This document shows positions 1-11,838 of a DNA stretch of 64,000 bases, piece by piece (position 1 is the stretch's first letter; each line of letters begins with the position of its first letter). The stretch is taken from the NCBI RefSeq assembly GCF_900112475.1, contig NZ_FOLW01000006.1:124001-188000 (forward strand), given 5' to 3'. The notes under the pieces are model-generated. The model saw only the letters and a list, made by a program, of their open reading frames with translations. It was not told the origin of the DNA and did not search any database. This DNA is from Pragia fontium DSM 5563 = ATCC 49100 (GTDB lineage: Bacteria > Pseudomonadota > Gammaproteobacteria > Enterobacterales > Enterobacteriaceae). Made by a program: the position numbers and the translations under genes.

Positions 1-2613
1 AAAATATCTCAGGTTTCCGGGGTCGGTCTGGTCAGTCTATCAGGGGGGGAACGCCCCGCCGTCAGAGTCAGCCTGAATCCTCAGGCTATGGCCGCTTATG
101 GGCTGGATAGCGAAACCGTCCGCGCTGCCATTACCAGCGCTAACGTGAATACCGCCAAAGGGAGTTTTGATGGACCAACTCGCTCGGCTACGCTCTCGGC
201 TAACGACCAAATGAAATCGCCGGAAGACTATCGACAACTGATTATTTTTTATCAGAACGGCGCACCTATTCGCCTGAAAGACATTGCCAGCGTTGAGGAA
301 GGTGCGGAAAACACTCAACTGGCTGCTTGGGCTAACCAAAAACAGGCGATTATCCTGAATATTCAGCGCCAACCCGGTGCAAACGTGATTACCGCCGCAG
401 ATGGCATCCGCAATATTTTACCTCAGCTCACCGATAGCTTGCCCCACTCTGTCAACGTTCAAGTATTAACCGATCGTACCGTCACCATTCGTACCTCGAT
501 TAGCGATGTACAGTTCGAACTCTTACTGGCGGTGATTTTAGTCGTGATGGTAATTTATCTGTTCTTGCGTAATCTACCCGCCACGATAATTCCCAGCGTC
601 TCAGTGCCGTTGTCATTAATAGGTACTTTTGCCGTGATGTACTTTCTCGGCTTCTCGATTAATAACCTGACGCTTATGGCGATGATTATCGCCGCCGGTT
701 TTGTGGTTGATGACGCGATTGTAGTGATTGAGAATATTTCCCGCTATATCGAGCAGGGAGAAAAGCCGCTGAATGCCGCGCTGAAAGGCGCTGGCGAAAT
801 TGGCTTTACGATTATCTCCCTCACCGTTTCGCTGGTAGCAGTTCTGATTCCACTGCTGTTTATGGGGGATGTCGTCGGTCGTTTATTCCATGAATTTGCC
901 CTAACCTTGACGGTGGCCATTCTGATTTCAGGTATTGTGTCCCTCACCTTAACGCCAATGATGTGTGCACGTCTGTTAAGTCATGAATCTCTACGTCAAC
1001 AAAATCGTTTCTCATTAGCCTGCGAACGTTTTTTTGAACGTATTATTAACGGCTATGGTCGTTATCTGACCGTAGTATTGAGACATCAATGGCTCACCCT
1101 TTCCGTGGCTGGCGGAACACTGGCCTTAACCATTTTACTGTATCTGTTTATCCCTAAAGGCTTCTTTCCTTTACAGGATAATGGCTTGATTCAGGGCTCC
1201 CTTGAAGCGCCTCAATCGATTTCATTTTCAGCCATGGCTAAACGCCAGCAGGAAGTCTCCGCCATTATTCTGCAAGACCCGGATGTTGAAAGCCTCTCTT
1301 CCTTTATCGGCGTAGACGGTAGCAATGCCACCTTGAATAACGGCCGTTTGCAAATCAACCTGAAACCATTGAGCCAGCGTAGTGCTCGAGCACCTGAAAT
1401 TATCGAGCGTTTACAGCATAATGTGCAGGCCGTTCCCGGTATCACCCTCTATCTGCAACCAGTGCAGGATTTAACCATTGAAGACCGCATCAGTCGTACT
1501 CAGTATCAGTTCACACTACAAACCATGTCGCTTGAGCAATTAAGCCTCTGGGTGCCTAAATTACTGGAACGACTCAAGCAACTGCCGGAGTTAACCGATG
1601 TCACCAGCGATTGGCAAGATCAGGGTTTAGTTGCCTATGTGAATGTCAATCGAGATGATGCCAGCCGCTTAGGCATCAATATGACCAGCATTGATAACGC
1701 CTTATATAATGCTTTTGGTCAGCGACTGATCTCAACAATTTATACTCAGGCCAACCAATATCGCGTTGTTCTGGAACAAACTATTGATAAAGAACGATTA
1801 TATGACGCTTTTGATAACATTTATCTGAAGAATAGTGCTGGGCAATCCATCCGTTTAACCAGTATTGCCAAGATTGAAGAGCGTTTGGGCCCACTTTCGG
1901 TTAACCGGATATCCCAGTTCCCATCCGCGACTATCTCTTTTAACCTGCCAAAGGGCGCGTCTCTGGGTGAGGCAACCAAAGCCATTACTCAGGCAGAAAA
2001 AGATCTGAACTTCCCAACGGATATCACGACACAGTTTCAGGGAGCCACACTGGCATTTCAGGCCTCTCTCAGCAGCACCCTTTGGCTGATTCTTGCCGCC
2101 ATTGTCACCATGTATATTGTGTTGGGAGTACTGTATGAAAGCTTTATCCATCCGGTCACCATTTTATCTACTCTGCCAAGTGCCGGTGTCGGTGCTTTAC
2201 TGGCACTGATCCTGTCAGGACAGGAACTGGATATCATCGCGATTATTGGCATCATCTTGCTGATCGGTATTGTGAAAAAGAACGCCATCATGATGATCGA
2301 CTTTGCTCTTGCTGCCGAACGGGAACAAGGCAAAAGCCCTTACGATGCGATTTATCAAGCCTGTCTGCTGCGCTTCCGCCCTATTCTGATGACCACCATG
2401 GCCGCACTGCTTGGTGCATTGCCCTTAATGTTAAGTACCGGAATGGGCGCTGAATTACGTCAGCCGCTGGGAATTTGTATGGTTGGCGGTTTACTGGTAA
2501 GTCAGGTATTAACCCTGTTTACCACCCCAGTGATCTATCTGATGTTCGATCGCTTTAGCCGCAATAATAAGCCGGTAGCGCCACGCGCTGAAACCACCGA
2601 GGCAGGCGTATAA
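1..2613 (+). CDS. mdtB: Multidrug efflux RND permease subunit MdtB (5' end outside window)
   Basis: Inner-membrane, proton-driven RND pump subunit. In E. coli MdtB and MdtC form a heterotrimer that works with the adaptor MdtA and TolC to expel bile salts, novobiocin and similar compounds. The reading frame is open from base 1 and runs 870 codons to the stop, so roughly the first 170 residues of a ~1040-residue family member are missing. The visible part holds the rest of the first porter domain, the mid-protein membrane block ([18 protein letters not shown] and following helices with the [14 protein letters not shown] motif), the second porter domain and the C-terminal membrane block ([19 protein letters not shown]). 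An internal ATG at 88 is not the real start. The stop is one base before the ATG of mdtC, so the two are co-translated. The assignment over MdtC rests on gene order and sequence resemblance. Confidence 0.95.
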   Translation, partial: KISQVSGVGLVSLSGGERPAVRVSLNPQAMAAYGLDSETVRAAITSANVNTAKGSFDGPTRSATLSANDQMKSPEDYRQLIIFYQNGAPIRLKDIASVEEGAENTQLAAWANQKQAIILNIQRQPGANVITAADGIRNILPQLTDSLPHSVNVQVLTDRTVTIRTSISDVQFELLLAVILVVMVIYLFLRNLPATIIPSVSVPLSLIGTFAVMYFLGFSINNLTLMAMIIAAGFVVDDAIVVIENISRYIEQGEKPLNAALKGAGEIGFTIISLTVSLVAVLIPLLFMGDVVGRLFHEFALTLTVAILISGIVSLTLTPMMCARLLSHESLRQQNRFSLACERFFERIINGYGRYLTVVLRHQWLTLSVAGGTLALTILLYLFIPKGFFPLQDNGLIQGSLEAPQSISFSAMAKRQQEVSAIILQDPDVESLSSFIGVDGSNATLNNGRLQINLKPLSQRSARAPEIIERLQHNVQAVPGITLYLQPVQDLTIEDRISRTQYQFTLQTMSLEQLSLWVPKLLERLKQLPELTDVTSDWQDQGLVAYVNVNRDDASRLGINMTSIDNALYNAFGQRLISTIYTQANQYRVVLEQTIDKERLYDAFDNIYLKNSAGQSIRLTSIAKIEERLGPLSVNRISQFPSATISFNLPKGASLGEATKAITQAEKDLNFPTDITTQFQGATLAFQASLSSTLWLILAAIVTMYIVLGVLYESFIHPVTILSTLPSAGVGALLALILSGQELDIIAIIGIILLIGIVKKNAIMMIDFALAAEREQGKSPYDAIYQACLLRFRPILMTTMAALLGALPLMLSTGMGAELRQPLGICMVGGLLVSQVLTLFTTPVIYLMFDRFSRNNKPVAPRAETTEAGV

Positions 2614-2614
2614 C

Positions 2615-5600
2615 ATGAAATTTTATGCCCTGTTTATCAACCGCCCGGTAGCCACAATCCTACTGACGTTAGGCATTATTCTCAGTGGTCTTATTGGTTT
2701 TAAACTGCTGCCGGTTTCACCGTTGCCTCAAATTGATTTCCCGGTTATCTCCGTTAGCGCATCGCTACCCGGTGCATCACCGGAAACCATGGCTTCCTCC
2801 ATTGCTACGCCTTTAGAGCGTTCCCTTGGCACCATTGCTGGCGTTAACGAAATGACCTCCAGCAGCTCGCTGGGCAGTACTCGCATCATTTTGCAGTTTG
2901 ATATGGATCGTGACATCAACGGTGCCGCTCGTGATGTACAAGCCGCTATTAACGCCGCGCAAAACTTGTTACCCAGCGGAATGCCGTCAAGGCCGACTTA
3001 TCGCAAGGCCAATCCTTCCGATGCGCCGATTATGATTCTGACATTAACCTCAGACGTCTATAGTCAGGGAGAATTGTACGACTATGCATCGACCCAGTTA
3101 GCACAAAAGATTTCTCAGTTGGAAGGCGTTGGCGATGTATCCGTCGGCGGTAGCTCCTTACCGGCAGTTCGCGTTCAACTCAATCCTCAAGCCCTATTTA
3201 ATCAGGGCGTATCACTGGATGCGGTACGAAACGCCATTAGCCAAGCCAACGTACGTAAACCCCAAGGTTATCTCAAACTGGATAGCCAAAACTGGCAAGT
3301 TCAGACCAATGATGAAATTAAAGCGGCTGATGACTATCGCCCTATTATTGTCCATTACAATAATAATACCCCGGTTAGATTAAGCGATGTAGCGACCGTA
3401 ACCGACTCGGTACAGGACGTACGCAATGCCGGTATGGCCAACGGTATTCCGGCCATTCTGATTATGATTCGGCGCTCTGCCGATGCGAATATTATTGATA
3501 CCGTTGACCGCATTCGAGCCGAGATGCCCGAGCTGCAATCCTATATTCCTGCATCGATTAATCTGGCGATTGCTCAAGACCGCTCGCCAACCATCCGCGC
3601 TTCGTTATCTGAAGTAGAACGCGCGTTAGCCATTGCTGTCGCGCTGGTAATTTTGGTGGTGTTCCTGTTCTTACGTTCTGGTCGCGCTACCCTGATTCCC
3701 GCCGTTGCAGTGCCGGTTTCATTGATCGGTACCTGTGCCGCCATGTATATGCTGGGATTCAGTCTGAATAATCTGTCATTAATGGCTTTAACCATCGCGA
3801 CAGGTTTTGTGGTTGATGATGCCATTGTGGTACTGGAGAATATTTCCCGCCATATTGAGGCTGGGATGAAACCCTTTGATGCCGCACTAAAAGGCGTGAG
3901 CGAGGTTGGTTTTACCGTACTCTCCATGAGCCTGTCATTAGTGGCGGTATTTATTCCGTTGCTCTTTATGAGCGGCCTGCCAGGACGACTGTTTAGTGAG
4001 TTCGCAATTTCCCTTACGGTAGCTATCGCTATCTCTCTGGTGATTTCCCTGACCTTAACGCCAATGATGTGTGCCCGATTACTAAAAGCACGCAATCCGC
4101 AGCATCCACGGCCATCGGTGGGTTTCGGCCGGGTTATTCTGGCCCTACAGCAAAGCTATGCTCGTTCCCTCAATTGGATACTGAATCATGCGCGTTTAGT
4201 GCTTGTGGTATTTATCAGCACCGTGATACTCAATATCTGGCTGTATATGAACGTCCCAAAAACCTTTTTTCCTGAGCAGGATACCGGTCGATTAATGGGG
4301 TTTGTTCAGGCTGATCAAAGTATTTCCTTCCAGTCGATGAAGAAAAAGATGGAAACCCTGATGAAAATCGTCAGCAGCGATCCGGATGTTGATAATGTCA
4401 CCGGATTCACCGGAGGTTCACGCACTAACAGCGGCTCGATGTTTATCTCTCTCAAACCACTCACTGAGCGAAAAGATACGGCTCAGCAAGTGATTAACCG
4501 ACTGCGCGGCAAATTATCCCAAGAGCCTGGCGCCAGCCTATTTCTAATGGCGGTACAAGATGTACGAGCCGGAGGTCGGCAGTCCAATGCCGGTTATCAA
4601 TATACGCTACTGTCTGATGATTTGAACACCTTACGCCAGTGGGAACCGAAGATACGCACCGCTTTCGCAGCCCTACCGGAATTGGCCGATGTTAACTCTG
4701 ATCAACAAGATAAGGGCGCTGAAATTGCCATTATCTACAATAGAGAAAGCATGGCGCGATTAGGTATTGATGTATCGGATGCCAATGCGCTGCTGAATAA
4801 TGCCTTTGGACAACGACAAATTTCAACCATCTATCAACCGCTAAACCAATATAAAGTGGTGATGGAGGTGGCGCCGCAATATGCTCAGGATCAGAGTGCA
4901 TTAGAGAAAATGTTTGTGATTAACAAGGAAGGTAAATCCATTCCCCTGTCCTATTTTGCCCAATGGATGCCGTCCAATGCCCCGCTTTCGGTTAACCATC
5001 AGGGACTTTCTGCCGCCTCCACCGTTTCGTTTAATCTGGCTGACGGTTACTCACTTTCAGAAGCAACCAACGCCATTGAACGTACCATGACGGCATTAGG
5101 CGTACCGAACACCATCAGAGGATCGTTTGCCGGTACCGCGCAGGTGTTTCAGGAGATGCTCAGCGCTCAAATTTTCCTGATTATTGCCGCTATTGCCACC
5201 GTGTATATTGTGTTGGGTATTCTATATGAAAGCTATATCCATCCATTAACCATTCTCTCTACACTCCCGTCGGCGGGCATCGGAGCAATACTTGCGCTGG
5301 AGTTGTTCAAGACGCCATTTAGTCTGATCGCCTTAATCGGCATTATGCTGTTAATCGGATTGGTAAAGAAAAATGCCATCATGATGGTCGATTTCGCTCT
5401 GTCGGCTGAACGGCAAGGTCATTTAACACCGCGTGAGGCGATTTTTCAGGCCTGTCTGTTACGTTTTCGCCCTATTATGATGACAACTTTGGCGGCTATT
5501 TTTGGCGCGATACCTTTGGTATTAGGCAGCGGCGACGGTGCTGAACTCCGTCAACCGTTGGGGATCACCATTGTTGGTGGTCTGGTGATGAGCCAATTAA

Positions 5601-5710
5601 TAACCTTGTATACCACACCGGTGATTTATCTCTATTTTGACCGTTTGAGCCAATGGTTTAAACGTCGCCGTGTATCAAAGAGCTTGGTTCACCGCACATT
5701 TTCCAACTGA
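2615..5710 (+). CDS. mdtC: Multidrug efflux RND permease subunit MdtC
   Basis: Full-length RND permease of 1031 residues (E. coli MdtC is about 1025), the second half of the MdtBC pump in the inner membrane. The first transmembrane helix is at about residues 12-30 and is followed by a porter domain. The first membrane bundle carries [17 protein letters not shown] and the second carries [19 protein letters not shown]. The start ATG follows the mdtB stop after one base, which is typical operon coupling. MdtC is the subunit thought to carry drug binding while MdtB drives proton flow; that is knowledge of the E. coli pair and not visible here. The last ~20 residues are basic and cytoplasmic. The next gene, mdtD, starts 54 bases downstream in the same direction. 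Confidence 0.96.
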   Translation: MKFYALFINRPVATILLTLGIILSGLIGFKLLPVSPLPQIDFPVISVSASLPGASPETMASSIATPLERSLGTIAGVNEMTSSSSLGSTRIILQFDMDRDINGAARDVQAAINAAQNLLPSGMPSRPTYRKANPSDAPIMILTLTSDVYSQGELYDYASTQLAQKISQLEGVGDVSVGGSSLPAVRVQLNPQALFNQGVSLDAVRNAISQANVRKPQGYLKLDSQNWQVQTNDEIKAADDYRPIIVHYNNNTPVRLSDVATVTDSVQDVRNAGMANGIPAILIMIRRSADANIIDTVDRIRAEMPELQSYIPASINLAIAQDRSPTIRASLSEVERALAIAVALVILVVFLFLRSGRATLIPAVAVPVSLIGTCAAMYMLGFSLNNLSLMALTIATGFVVDDAIVVLENISRHIEAGMKPFDAALKGVSEVGFTVLSMSLSLVAVFIPLLFMSGLPGRLFSEFAISLTVAIAISLVISLTLTPMMCARLLKARNPQHPRPSVGFGRVILALQQSYARSLNWILNHARLVLVVFISTVILNIWLYMNVPKTFFPEQDTGRLMGFVQADQSISFQSMKKKMETLMKIVSSDPDVDNVTGFTGGSRTNSGSMFISLKPLTERKDTAQQVINRLRGKLSQEPGASLFLMAVQDVRAGGRQSNAGYQYTLLSDDLNTLRQWEPKIRTAFAALPELADVNSDQQDKGAEIAIIYNRESMARLGIDVSDANALLNNAFGQRQISTIYQPLNQYKVVMEVAPQYAQDQSALEKMFVINKEGKSIPLSYFAQWMPSNAPLSVNHQGLSAASTVSFNLADGYSLSEATNAIERTMTALGVPNTIRGSFAGTAQVFQEMLSAQIFLIIAAIATVYIVLGILYESYIHPLTILSTLPSAGIGAILALELFKTPFSLIALIGIMLLIGLVKKNAIMMVDFALSAERQGHLTPREAIFQACLLRFRPIMMTTLAAIFGAIPLVLGSGDGAELRQPLGITIVGGLVMSQLITLYTTPVIYLYFDRLSQWFKRRRVSKSLVHRTFSN

Positions 5711-5764
5711 TAATAATAATGATTCCGATTAGAATGGTGAGAATATCAGCAGGGGCAGAATAAA

Positions 5765-7186
5765 ATGAAGAATTCAACAACGGGTGTGCGCTGGCAACTG
5801 TGGATTGTGGCACTGGGATTCTTTATGCAATCTTTAGATACTACGATTCTTAACACCGCACTACCGTCAATGGCCCAGAGTTTGAATGAAAGTCCATTGC
5901 AAATGCAGTCAGTTATTGTTGCCTATATTTTAACCGTCGCGGTGGGTTTACCGGCCAGTGGCTGGCTGGCCGATCGTATTGGGGTAAAATGGGTATTTCT
6001 GTCGGCCATCGTACTGTTCACGCTAGGCTCGTTGCTCTGCGCCCAGTCGGAAACGCTGGCCGAACTGGTTCGTTCCCGCGTAATTCAGGGAATTGGTGGA
6101 GCGATGATGGTTCCCGTCGGTAGGCTGACGGTAATGAAAATTGTTCCTCGTGAGCAGTATATGGCCGCCATGACCTTTGTCACCCTGCCCGGTCAGGTGG
6201 GTCCATTAATGGGCCCCGCTCTGGGTGGTTTTCTGGTGGAATACGCCAGTTGGCACTGGATTTTTCTGATTAATATTCCCGTCGGTATTATCGGGGTGCT
6301 GGCAACGCTCTATTTTATGCCTAATTACAAAATGCCGCCGCGCCCGTTTGATCTTATCGGATTCGGCTTACTGGCCATTGGTATGGCAACCATCACCCTA
6401 TCTCTGGATGGACACGCCGGCTTGGGTCTAGCTCCTGCAACTATTCTGCTGCTATGCGCCTGTGGCATTAGTGCGCTGGGAATTTATTGGTTATATGCCC
6501 GGCGAGCAAAAGCGCCGCTGTTTAACCTAGCGATGTTCAAGATCCCCACCTTCTCTTTGGGTTTAAGCGGAAGTTTACTGGCTAGAATTGGTAGCGGAAT
6601 GATGCCATTTATGACCCCGTTGTTTCTGCAGGTCGGTCTGGGATTTACCCCATTGAACGCCGGACTCATGATGATTCCGATGATTATTGGCAGTATGTGT
6701 ATTAAACGGCTGGTGGTGCAAATTGTGAATCGTTTTGGCTATCGCGCCGTTCTCAGTATTGCTACGCTGGTCTTACCGGTGATTACCTTGTTGATTCCTA
6801 TCGCCGGTATATTGGGCTGGTACTGGCTGCTGCCGTTTATTTTATTCTTTTTAGGCGTGACCAATGCAGTACGTTTTTCCACCATGAATACGCTAACCCT
6901 GAAAGACTTACCCGATGAGTTAGCCAGCGGTGGTAACAGTCTGTTATCTATGGTCATGCAATTATCTATGAGCCTTGGTGTCAGCATTGCTGGTATTTTG
7001 CTGGGCGTTTTCTCCGTGCACCAGATTAATGTCGGTAGCACAGATATCCAAATGGCGTTCCTGTATACCTACTTATGTATTGGCCTGCTTATGCTGATAC
7101 CTACCTTGGTGTTTGCTCGGGTTCCGAAAGATGAAGCCAAAAACCTGACGCTGGGGTCTCGACGAAAAAAGGATAAAAATGCCTAA
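5765..7186 (+). CDS. mdtD: MFS transporter MdtD (DHA2 family, 14-helix type)
   Basis: Major facilitator of 473 residues (E. coli MdtD/YegB is 471). The N-terminus shows the first helix followed by [20 protein letters not shown], the usual DHA2 opening, and a loop [12 protein letters not shown] resembling the MFS motif A between helices 2 and 3. It lies between mdtC and baeS, as in E. coli, and ends 21 bases before baeS, so it belongs to the mdtABCD-baeSR operon. In E. coli it is not needed for MdtABC-dependent drug resistance. The Salmonella homologue (IceT) has been described as an exporter of iron-citrate, which is a better functional guess than drug efflux. The substrate cannot be read from the sequence. 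Confidence 0.93.
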   Translation: MKNSTTGVRWQLWIVALGFFMQSLDTTILNTALPSMAQSLNESPLQMQSVIVAYILTVAVGLPASGWLADRIGVKWVFLSAIVLFTLGSLLCAQSETLAELVRSRVIQGIGGAMMVPVGRLTVMKIVPREQYMAAMTFVTLPGQVGPLMGPALGGFLVEYASWHWIFLINIPVGIIGVLATLYFMPNYKMPPRPFDLIGFGLLAIGMATITLSLDGHAGLGLAPATILLLCACGISALGIYWLYARRAKAPLFNLAMFKIPTFSLGLSGSLLARIGSGMMPFMTPLFLQVGLGFTPLNAGLMMIPMIIGSMCIKRLVVQIVNRFGYRAVLSIATLVLPVITLLIPIAGILGWYWLLPFILFFLGVTNAVRFSTMNTLTLKDLPDELASGGNSLLSMVMQLSMSLGVSIAGILLGVFSVHQINVGSTDIQMAFLYTYLCIGLLMLIPTLVFARVPKDEAKNLTLGSRRKKDKNA

Positions 7187-7207
7187 CCACCACGGAAACC
7201 GCACCTG

Positions 7208-8611
7208 ATGAAAATAGGGATCACCGGTAAACTGTTTTTTGCCATTCTGGCAACCTGCATGCTGATACTCATCACCATGAACTGGGGTACACGTATCAGC
7301 TTTGAACGAGGATTTACCGATTATATTCGTTCCAGTAATGAACAGCGTCTGAACCTATTGAGCCATGCCTTAGCAGAGCGTTATCGCCATGAAGGAAACT
7401 GGCGCTTTATACAGCGCAATGAAAAGGTGATCTATCAGTTATTACGTTCATTTGAGCAAAATGACGACCAACGTGATGAAGCACCGCTTCCCCCTCAGGG
7501 ATGGCGTGCCCCGTTCTGGATATTTGATACCCAGGGACGCATGTTGGCCGGCTCATCTCATCCCGTTCCGCAACAGGCTAACCGTAAAGCCATTATGCTG
7601 GATGGTGAAGCTATTGGCTGGATAGTTGGAATGCCCAGCGAAAAATTAACCCGCAGTACCGATATTAATTTCGCCAAACAGCAAAACCGTACCAGTTGGA
7701 TTCTGATTGGCCTCTCCACGCTATTGGCGGCTATTGTTACCCTGTTGGTTTCCCGCAGTTTACTCTCGCGAGTGAAACATTTGATGGCCGCCACTCACCA
7801 TTTGGCCGCCGGGGATTTCTCAGCCCGCGTTCCGGTAACCAGTCGAGATGAATTGGGCACTTTGGCTAATGATTTTAACCAACTCGCCAAAACGCTGGAA
7901 AAAAATGAGCGAATGCGCCGAGCGTTTATTGCCGACGTCTCCCATGAACTCAGAACTCCGCTGGCAGTATTACAGGGTGAGTTGGAGGCACTGGAAGATG
8001 GTGTCAGGCAGCTCACCCCAACATCTCTGCATTCGCTACAGGCTGAGGTGCGCTCCCTGACTAAGTTGGTTAACGATCTGCACCAGCTCTCCCTTTCCGA
8101 TCTCGGTGCCCTGACCTATAGAAAGAGCAATCTTGACGTTATTGCACTACTCAATCTGGCTATTGCGGCCTATCGTGGGCGCTTTGAAAATAAAGGCCTG
8201 TCAATTGAGGTAGAGCTACCGCCGAGCGCGATGCTATTTGGCGATCCGGATCGCTTATCTCAGCTATTTAATAATCTACTGGAAAATAGCCTGCGTTATA
8301 CCGATGCGATGAATAACCACACCAGTGGAAAACTCAAAATCTCCGCTAGCCAGACGAAAGACCAGCTCTTATTACTCTGGCAAGACTCTGCTCCCGGCGT
8401 AACCGATGAGCAATTGGAGCAAATTTTTGAGCGCTTTTATCGCACCGAAACCTCACGTAATCGGGCCAGCGGCGGCTCTGGCTTAGGGTTATCTATTTGT
8501 TGGAATATAGTCGATGCTCACGATGGCCAGATCAGCGCAACACATTCGCCTTTAGGGGGACTGGAAATTAAACTATTCTTACCTTTAGCCTCAGATACCA
8601 GCACGCTATGA
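7208..8611 (+). CDS. baeS: Envelope-stress sensor histidine kinase BaeS
   Basis: Inner-membrane sensor kinase of 467 residues. A transmembrane helix lies at about residues 9-27, a periplasmic sensor domain at about 28-162, a second helix at 163-183, then a HAMP linker. The dimerisation/phosphoacceptor helix carries [13 protein letters not shown] with the phosphorylated His at residue 247. The ATP-binding domain has an N-box ([13 protein letters not shown]) and the glycine-rich GGSGLGLSI. In E. coli BaeS senses envelope damage, indole, flavonoids and metal stress, and phosphorylates BaeR, which activates mdtABCD and spy. The gene overlaps baeR by four bases (ATGA), so the pair is translationally coupled. 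Confidence 0.95.
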   Translation: MKIGITGKLFFAILATCMLILITMNWGTRISFERGFTDYIRSSNEQRLNLLSHALAERYRHEGNWRFIQRNEKVIYQLLRSFEQNDDQRDEAPLPPQGWRAPFWIFDTQGRMLAGSSHPVPQQANRKAIMLDGEAIGWIVGMPSEKLTRSTDINFAKQQNRTSWILIGLSTLLAAIVTLLVSRSLLSRVKHLMAATHHLAAGDFSARVPVTSRDELGTLANDFNQLAKTLEKNERMRRAFIADVSHELRTPLAVLQGELEALEDGVRQLTPTSLHSLQAEVRSLTKLVNDLHQLSLSDLGALTYRKSNLDVIALLNLAIAAYRGRFENKGLSIEVELPPSAMLFGDPDRLSQLFNNLLENSLRYTDAMNNHTSGKLKISASQTKDQLLLLWQDSAPGVTDEQLEQIFERFYRTETSRNRASGGSGLGLSICWNIVDAHDGQISATHSPLGGLEIKLFLPLASDTSTL

Positions 8612-9321
8612 CTATGGTTGAAAATTTATCATTATCCGGCACAGATCTACCGCCGATATTAATTGTCGAAGATGAACCCAAACTCGGCTTATTGTTGGTT
8701 GATTATCTTCAGGCCGCCGGATATCAAACCTACTTAATCGCCAATGGGCTTGAAGTGGTTGACTATGTTCGCCAATTTCCACCATCGCTGATTTTACTGG
8801 ACTTGATGTTGCCCGGCATTGACGGTATTAGCCTATGCCGGGAAATTCGTACCTTTTCTGATGTTCCCATTGTGATGGTTACCGCTAAAACGGAAGAGAT
8901 AGACCGGCTTTCAGGTCTGGAAATCGGAGCAGATGACTATATCTGTAAACCTTATAGTCCTCGGGAAGTGGTTGCCCGAGTGAAAACGATTATTAAGCGC
9001 TGCTATCAGGCTCCACGGCTGATTCCCAAAACGCCTCAAGAGATACAGCTGGATGAGTCACAGTTTCAGGTGCGTTATAACAATATGACCTTGGATCTCA
9101 CCTCAGCCGAGTTTCGCTTATTGAAAACGCTATTATCCCATGCTGGGCAGGTATTAACCCGGGAGTCATTGCTGGATAATCTCTATAATGACTATCGCGT
9201 CGTCACCGACCGAACCGTCGACAGTCATATCAAAAACCTGCGCCGTAAACTGGAAGTATTTGCCCCAGAAAAAACATTTATTCGCTCAGTTTATGGTTTA
9301 GGCTATCGCTGGGAGGGGTAA
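8608..9321 (+). CDS. baeR: Envelope-stress response regulator BaeR
   Basis: OmpR/PhoB-type response regulator, 237 residues. The receiver shows the acidic pair E21-D22 ([10 protein letters not shown]), the phosphoacceptor Asp65 in [12 protein letters not shown], a conserved [10 protein letters not shown] stretch and the K in [10 protein letters not shown]. The C-terminal winged helix includes [13 protein letters not shown] and [14 protein letters not shown]. It is the partner of BaeS, whose 3' end it overlaps. E. coli BaeR binds upstream of mdtA; that promoter is outside this window. A second in-frame ATG (MVENLSL) lies two codons downstream of the chosen one, so the exact start is uncertain. 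Confidence 0.95.
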   Translation: MTMVENLSLSGTDLPPILIVEDEPKLGLLLVDYLQAAGYQTYLIANGLEVVDYVRQFPPSLILLDLMLPGIDGISLCREIRTFSDVPIVMVTAKTEEIDRLSGLEIGADDYICKPYSPREVVARVKTIIKRCYQAPRLIPKTPQEIQLDESQFQVRYNNMTLDLTSAEFRLLKTLLSHAGQVLTRESLLDNLYNDYRVVTDRTVDSHIKNLRRKLEVFAPEKTFIRSVYGLGYRWEG

Positions 9322-9376
9322 ATAGATATTATCTGGGGTCATTTAATGGAGCAATATAACAGGAGTTATTGGTTTA

Positions 9377-10213
9377 ATGAGTTCAGCAATCCGAATATCC
9401 TTACTGACTTTGGCTATTGGTGCCTTATATTTTCCTGCTGCGAATGCTTCAGAAAGCTGCCCCATCACCAAAGAAACCAATAACAATAATCATCTGGCTC
9501 TGCTCAGCATCCCTTCCTTCAATCATGCTCGTGAAATTGAAACCGTTACTGAACGGGATAATACCGGGTCATTTTACTATTTTAAGTTTAACTATGATCG
9601 CTGCGGACAGTTGCAATCTATGTATGCTCAAATTTCCAAAAATGAGCAACGCTTTAGAATTGATTCATTCTATGATGTCCGCAAAACCGCCGATGGCTGG
9701 AAAAATAGTTACAACGTCACGTTAATTGGTCTAAATAAACTGTTGTATGCCCGGGAAGGCAATATCCTTTATGGCGTCAATCAACAGGGGTTGATTACCC
9801 ACTCTACCGATAGCTTTATTTCCGGCGGTGAAGGGAAAGTGGAGCAAGGCGTTACCAATGGCAGCTATACAATTGATGATCTTAATCGCATGGCCTACAG
9901 TCAACTTACCGGCAGTGATGAAACCGTCAACGGTGAATACCGATTCTTCTATAACGCCAATAATATGCCTTCTTTTCTGACGACCCCTTCCGTTAACATC
10001 TCTTACTTGTATGATGCCCAAAATCGCAATAATAGAATGATAGAAACAACGGTGTCTCCCTACTATCTTGGCAATAAGCTGACCGACTGTACTGAGTGGA
10101 ATAGCCAGAATGACTGTACCCGTTCAGTTTCCCGTGAAATAGAGTTGTTCCCCACCTATGCTATTGACCGCCAAACGACACTGCGTTCAACCTATAGCTA
10201 TTGGTCAGATTAA
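9377..10213 (+). CDS. Exported protein with YD/RHS-like short repeats, function unknown
   Basis: A 278-residue protein that begins with a clear signal peptide (hydrophobic LLTLAIGALYF, cleavage probably after ANA near residue 24), so it is probably periplasmic. The mature part contains several aromatic-Asp units that resemble the YD repeats of RHS proteins (for example KFNYDRCGQL, YTIDDLNRMAY, YRFFYNANNMPS, YLYDAQNRNN), but there are too few for a shell and no toxin or core domain is seen. Four Cys (one near the mature N-terminus, one in DRCG, and a late CTEWNSQNDC pair) could form disulfides. It has an AGGAG ribosome site upstream and follows baeR by 55 bases in the same direction, so it could be a BaeR-controlled envelope protein; that is inference. 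I do not recognise an experimentally studied homologue. Confidence 0.75.
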   Translation: MSSAIRISLLTLAIGALYFPAANASESCPITKETNNNNHLALLSIPSFNHAREIETVTERDNTGSFYYFKFNYDRCGQLQSMYAQISKNEQRFRIDSFYDVRKTADGWKNSYNVTLIGLNKLLYAREGNILYGVNQQGLITHSTDSFISGGEGKVEQGVTNGSYTIDDLNRMAYSQLTGSDETVNGEYRFFYNANNMPSFLTTPSVNISYLYDAQNRNNRMIETTVSPYYLGNKLTDCTEWNSQNDCTRSVSREIELFPTYAIDRQTTLRSTYSYWSD

Positions 10214-10292
10214 AGGATAACGACGCCAATACGCTATTGCTCTTGGGATGAATAACGTTTCCGCCATTGCCATTCGCCCTGACCAAGTCTAC

Positions 10293-10340
10293 AATTCCCG
10301 CCCTGGGAATTACCCCAACGTTGTCCCCCTTGGGGACGAC
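10293..10340 (+). other. Tandem hairpins in the yegQ leader
   Basis: Two adjacent inverted repeats lie 33-80 bases before the yegQ start. The first is AATTCCC / GGGAATT (10293-10299 with 10305-10311). The second is GTTGTCCCC / GGGGACGAC (10320-10328 with 10332-10340, one G-T pair). Neither is followed by a T run, so they are not typical terminators. They may stabilise or control the transcript that starts upstream of yegQ. Confidence 0.5.
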
Positions 10341-10372
10341 ACTGACTTGTGATCAGACAAAGAGAAATCAAT

Positions 10373-11737
10373 ATGTTCAAACCGGAATTACTTTCTCCGG
10401 CCGGTACGCTGAAAAACATGCGTTACGCCTTTGCTTATGGCGCAGATGCAGTTTATGCCGGTCAGCCTCGCTACAGCCTGCGGGTACGCAATAACGAATT
10501 TAACCATCAGAATCTGGAACTCGGTATTAACGAGGCCCATGCGTTGGGTAAAAAATTCTATGTGGTGGTAAATATTGCCCCGCATAACTCCAAGCTAAAA
10601 ACCTTTATTCGCGACCTGACACCGGTAGTGGAAATGGGGCCTGATGCCCTGATTATGTCCGATCCTGGACTGATTATGATGGTGCGTGAAGCCTTCCCTG
10701 ATATGGATATTCACCTTTCTGTTCAGGCGAATGCCGTCAACTGGGCCACGGTGAAATTCTGGAAACAGATGGGGCTGACTCGGGTGATCCTGTCTCGCGA
10801 GCTCTCTTTAGAAGAGATTGAAGAAATTCGCCAGCATGTACCAGAGATGGAACTGGAAACCTTCGTTCATGGTGCTCTGTGTATGGCCTATTCCGGCCGT
10901 TGCCTGCTTTCCGGCTATATCAATAAACGCGACCCTAATCAGGGAACCTGCACCAACGCCTGTCGTTGGGAGTATAAGGTTGAAGAAGGTAAAGAAGATG
11001 ACACCGGTAATATCGTGCATATTCACGAACCGATTCAAGTCAAAAACGTTGAACCTACGCTAGGTGCTGGCGCGCCAACGGATAAAGTGTTTATGATTGA
11101 AGAAGCCATGCGTCCGGGCGAGTATATGAGCGCCTTTGAAGATGAGCACGGCACCTACATTATGAACTCCAAAGATCTACGCGCAGTCCAGCACGTAGAG
11201 CGCCTGACTCAATTAGGCGTACATTCATTAAAAATTGAAGGCCGAACTAAATCCTTCTATTACTGTGCCCGTACCGCGCAAGTCTATCGCCGAGCTATTG
11301 ACGATGCGGTTGCCGGTAAACCCTTTGATGAATCACTGATGAGCACACTGGAATCCTTAGCCCACCGTGGCTATACCGAAGGCTTCCTACGCCGCCATGT
11401 GCATGATGAACACCAGAATTATGATTACGGTTACTCTATTTCCGATAGCCAACAGTTCGTTGGGGAATTTACCGGTGAACGCCGGAATGGTTTAGCTGCG
11501 GTTGATGTAAAAAATAAATTTTCCGTTGGTGACAGCGTAGAGATGATGACGCCTCAGGGCAATGTCCACTTCACGATTGAAACTATGGAAACCGTGAAAG
11601 GTCAGCCAACCGACGTTGCACCAGGAAATGGACATGTTGTTTATCTACCGGTGCCAGATGATATGAATCTGGAATATGCTCTGTTAATGCGCAATCTGGG
11701 CGCTAATAGTAATACGCGTAACCCGCATAGTGCATAA
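10373..11737 (+). CDS. trhP: tRNA 5-hydroxyuridine synthase TrhP (YegQ, U32 family)
   Basis: U32 peptidase-family protein of 454 residues that matches E. coli YegQ/TrhP almost throughout. TrhP makes 5-hydroxyuridine at U34 of tRNAs, using prephenate, as the first step to cmo5U and mcmo5U. The U32 signature runs from about residue 160 (FVHGALCMAYSGRC) to TCTNACRWEY. Cys170, 177, 193 and 197 are the likely iron-sulfur ligands. The start at 10373 is chosen over an in-frame upstream start at 10349 because the protein then begins MFKPELLSP, as family members do. It follows the baeSR block as in E. coli. A second U32 protein (rlhA) is encoded at 37.4 kb. Confidence 0.95.
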   Translation: MFKPELLSPAGTLKNMRYAFAYGADAVYAGQPRYSLRVRNNEFNHQNLELGINEAHALGKKFYVVVNIAPHNSKLKTFIRDLTPVVEMGPDALIMSDPGLIMMVREAFPDMDIHLSVQANAVNWATVKFWKQMGLTRVILSRELSLEEIEEIRQHVPEMELETFVHGALCMAYSGRCLLSGYINKRDPNQGTCTNACRWEYKVEEGKEDDTGNIVHIHEPIQVKNVEPTLGAGAPTDKVFMIEEAMRPGEYMSAFEDEHGTYIMNSKDLRAVQHVERLTQLGVHSLKIEGRTKSFYYCARTAQVYRRAIDDAVAGKPFDESLMSTLESLAHRGYTEGFLRRHVHDEHQNYDYGYSISDSQQFVGEFTGERRNGLAAVDVKNKFSVGDSVEMMTPQGNVHFTIETMETVKGQPTDVAPGNGHVVYLPVPDDMNLEYALLMRNLGANSNTRNPHSA

Positions 11738-11787
11738 GATCTAATTTTTACCATCAAAGTTGATAAAAAATCGGCTTTAATTGTCAA

Positions 11788-11833
11788 TTATTAGAAACAG
11801 ATCACATCTATTAGCAAAAAAATGGACTACTAT
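11788..11833 (+). promoter_or_regulatory. Predicted CRP-activated promoter of the CyaR-like RNA
   Basis: A CRP-like site spans 11788-11809. The right half TCACA (11802-11806) is perfect and the left half TTAGA (11791-11795) matches 3 of 5, with the canonical six-base spacer. A -10 box TACTAT lies at 11828-11833, placing transcription start near 11839. The CRP site is then centred about 40-41 bases upstream, the class II activator position. E. coli cyaR is likewise CRP-activated. Predicted from sequence only. Confidence 0.7.
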
Positions 11834-11838
11834 CTCAG

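Noticed and set aside
3574-4095. 173-codon open frame on the minus strand inside mdtC
   Set aside because: Antisense shadow of a well-conserved RND gene; no ribosome site and the translation has no recognisable features.
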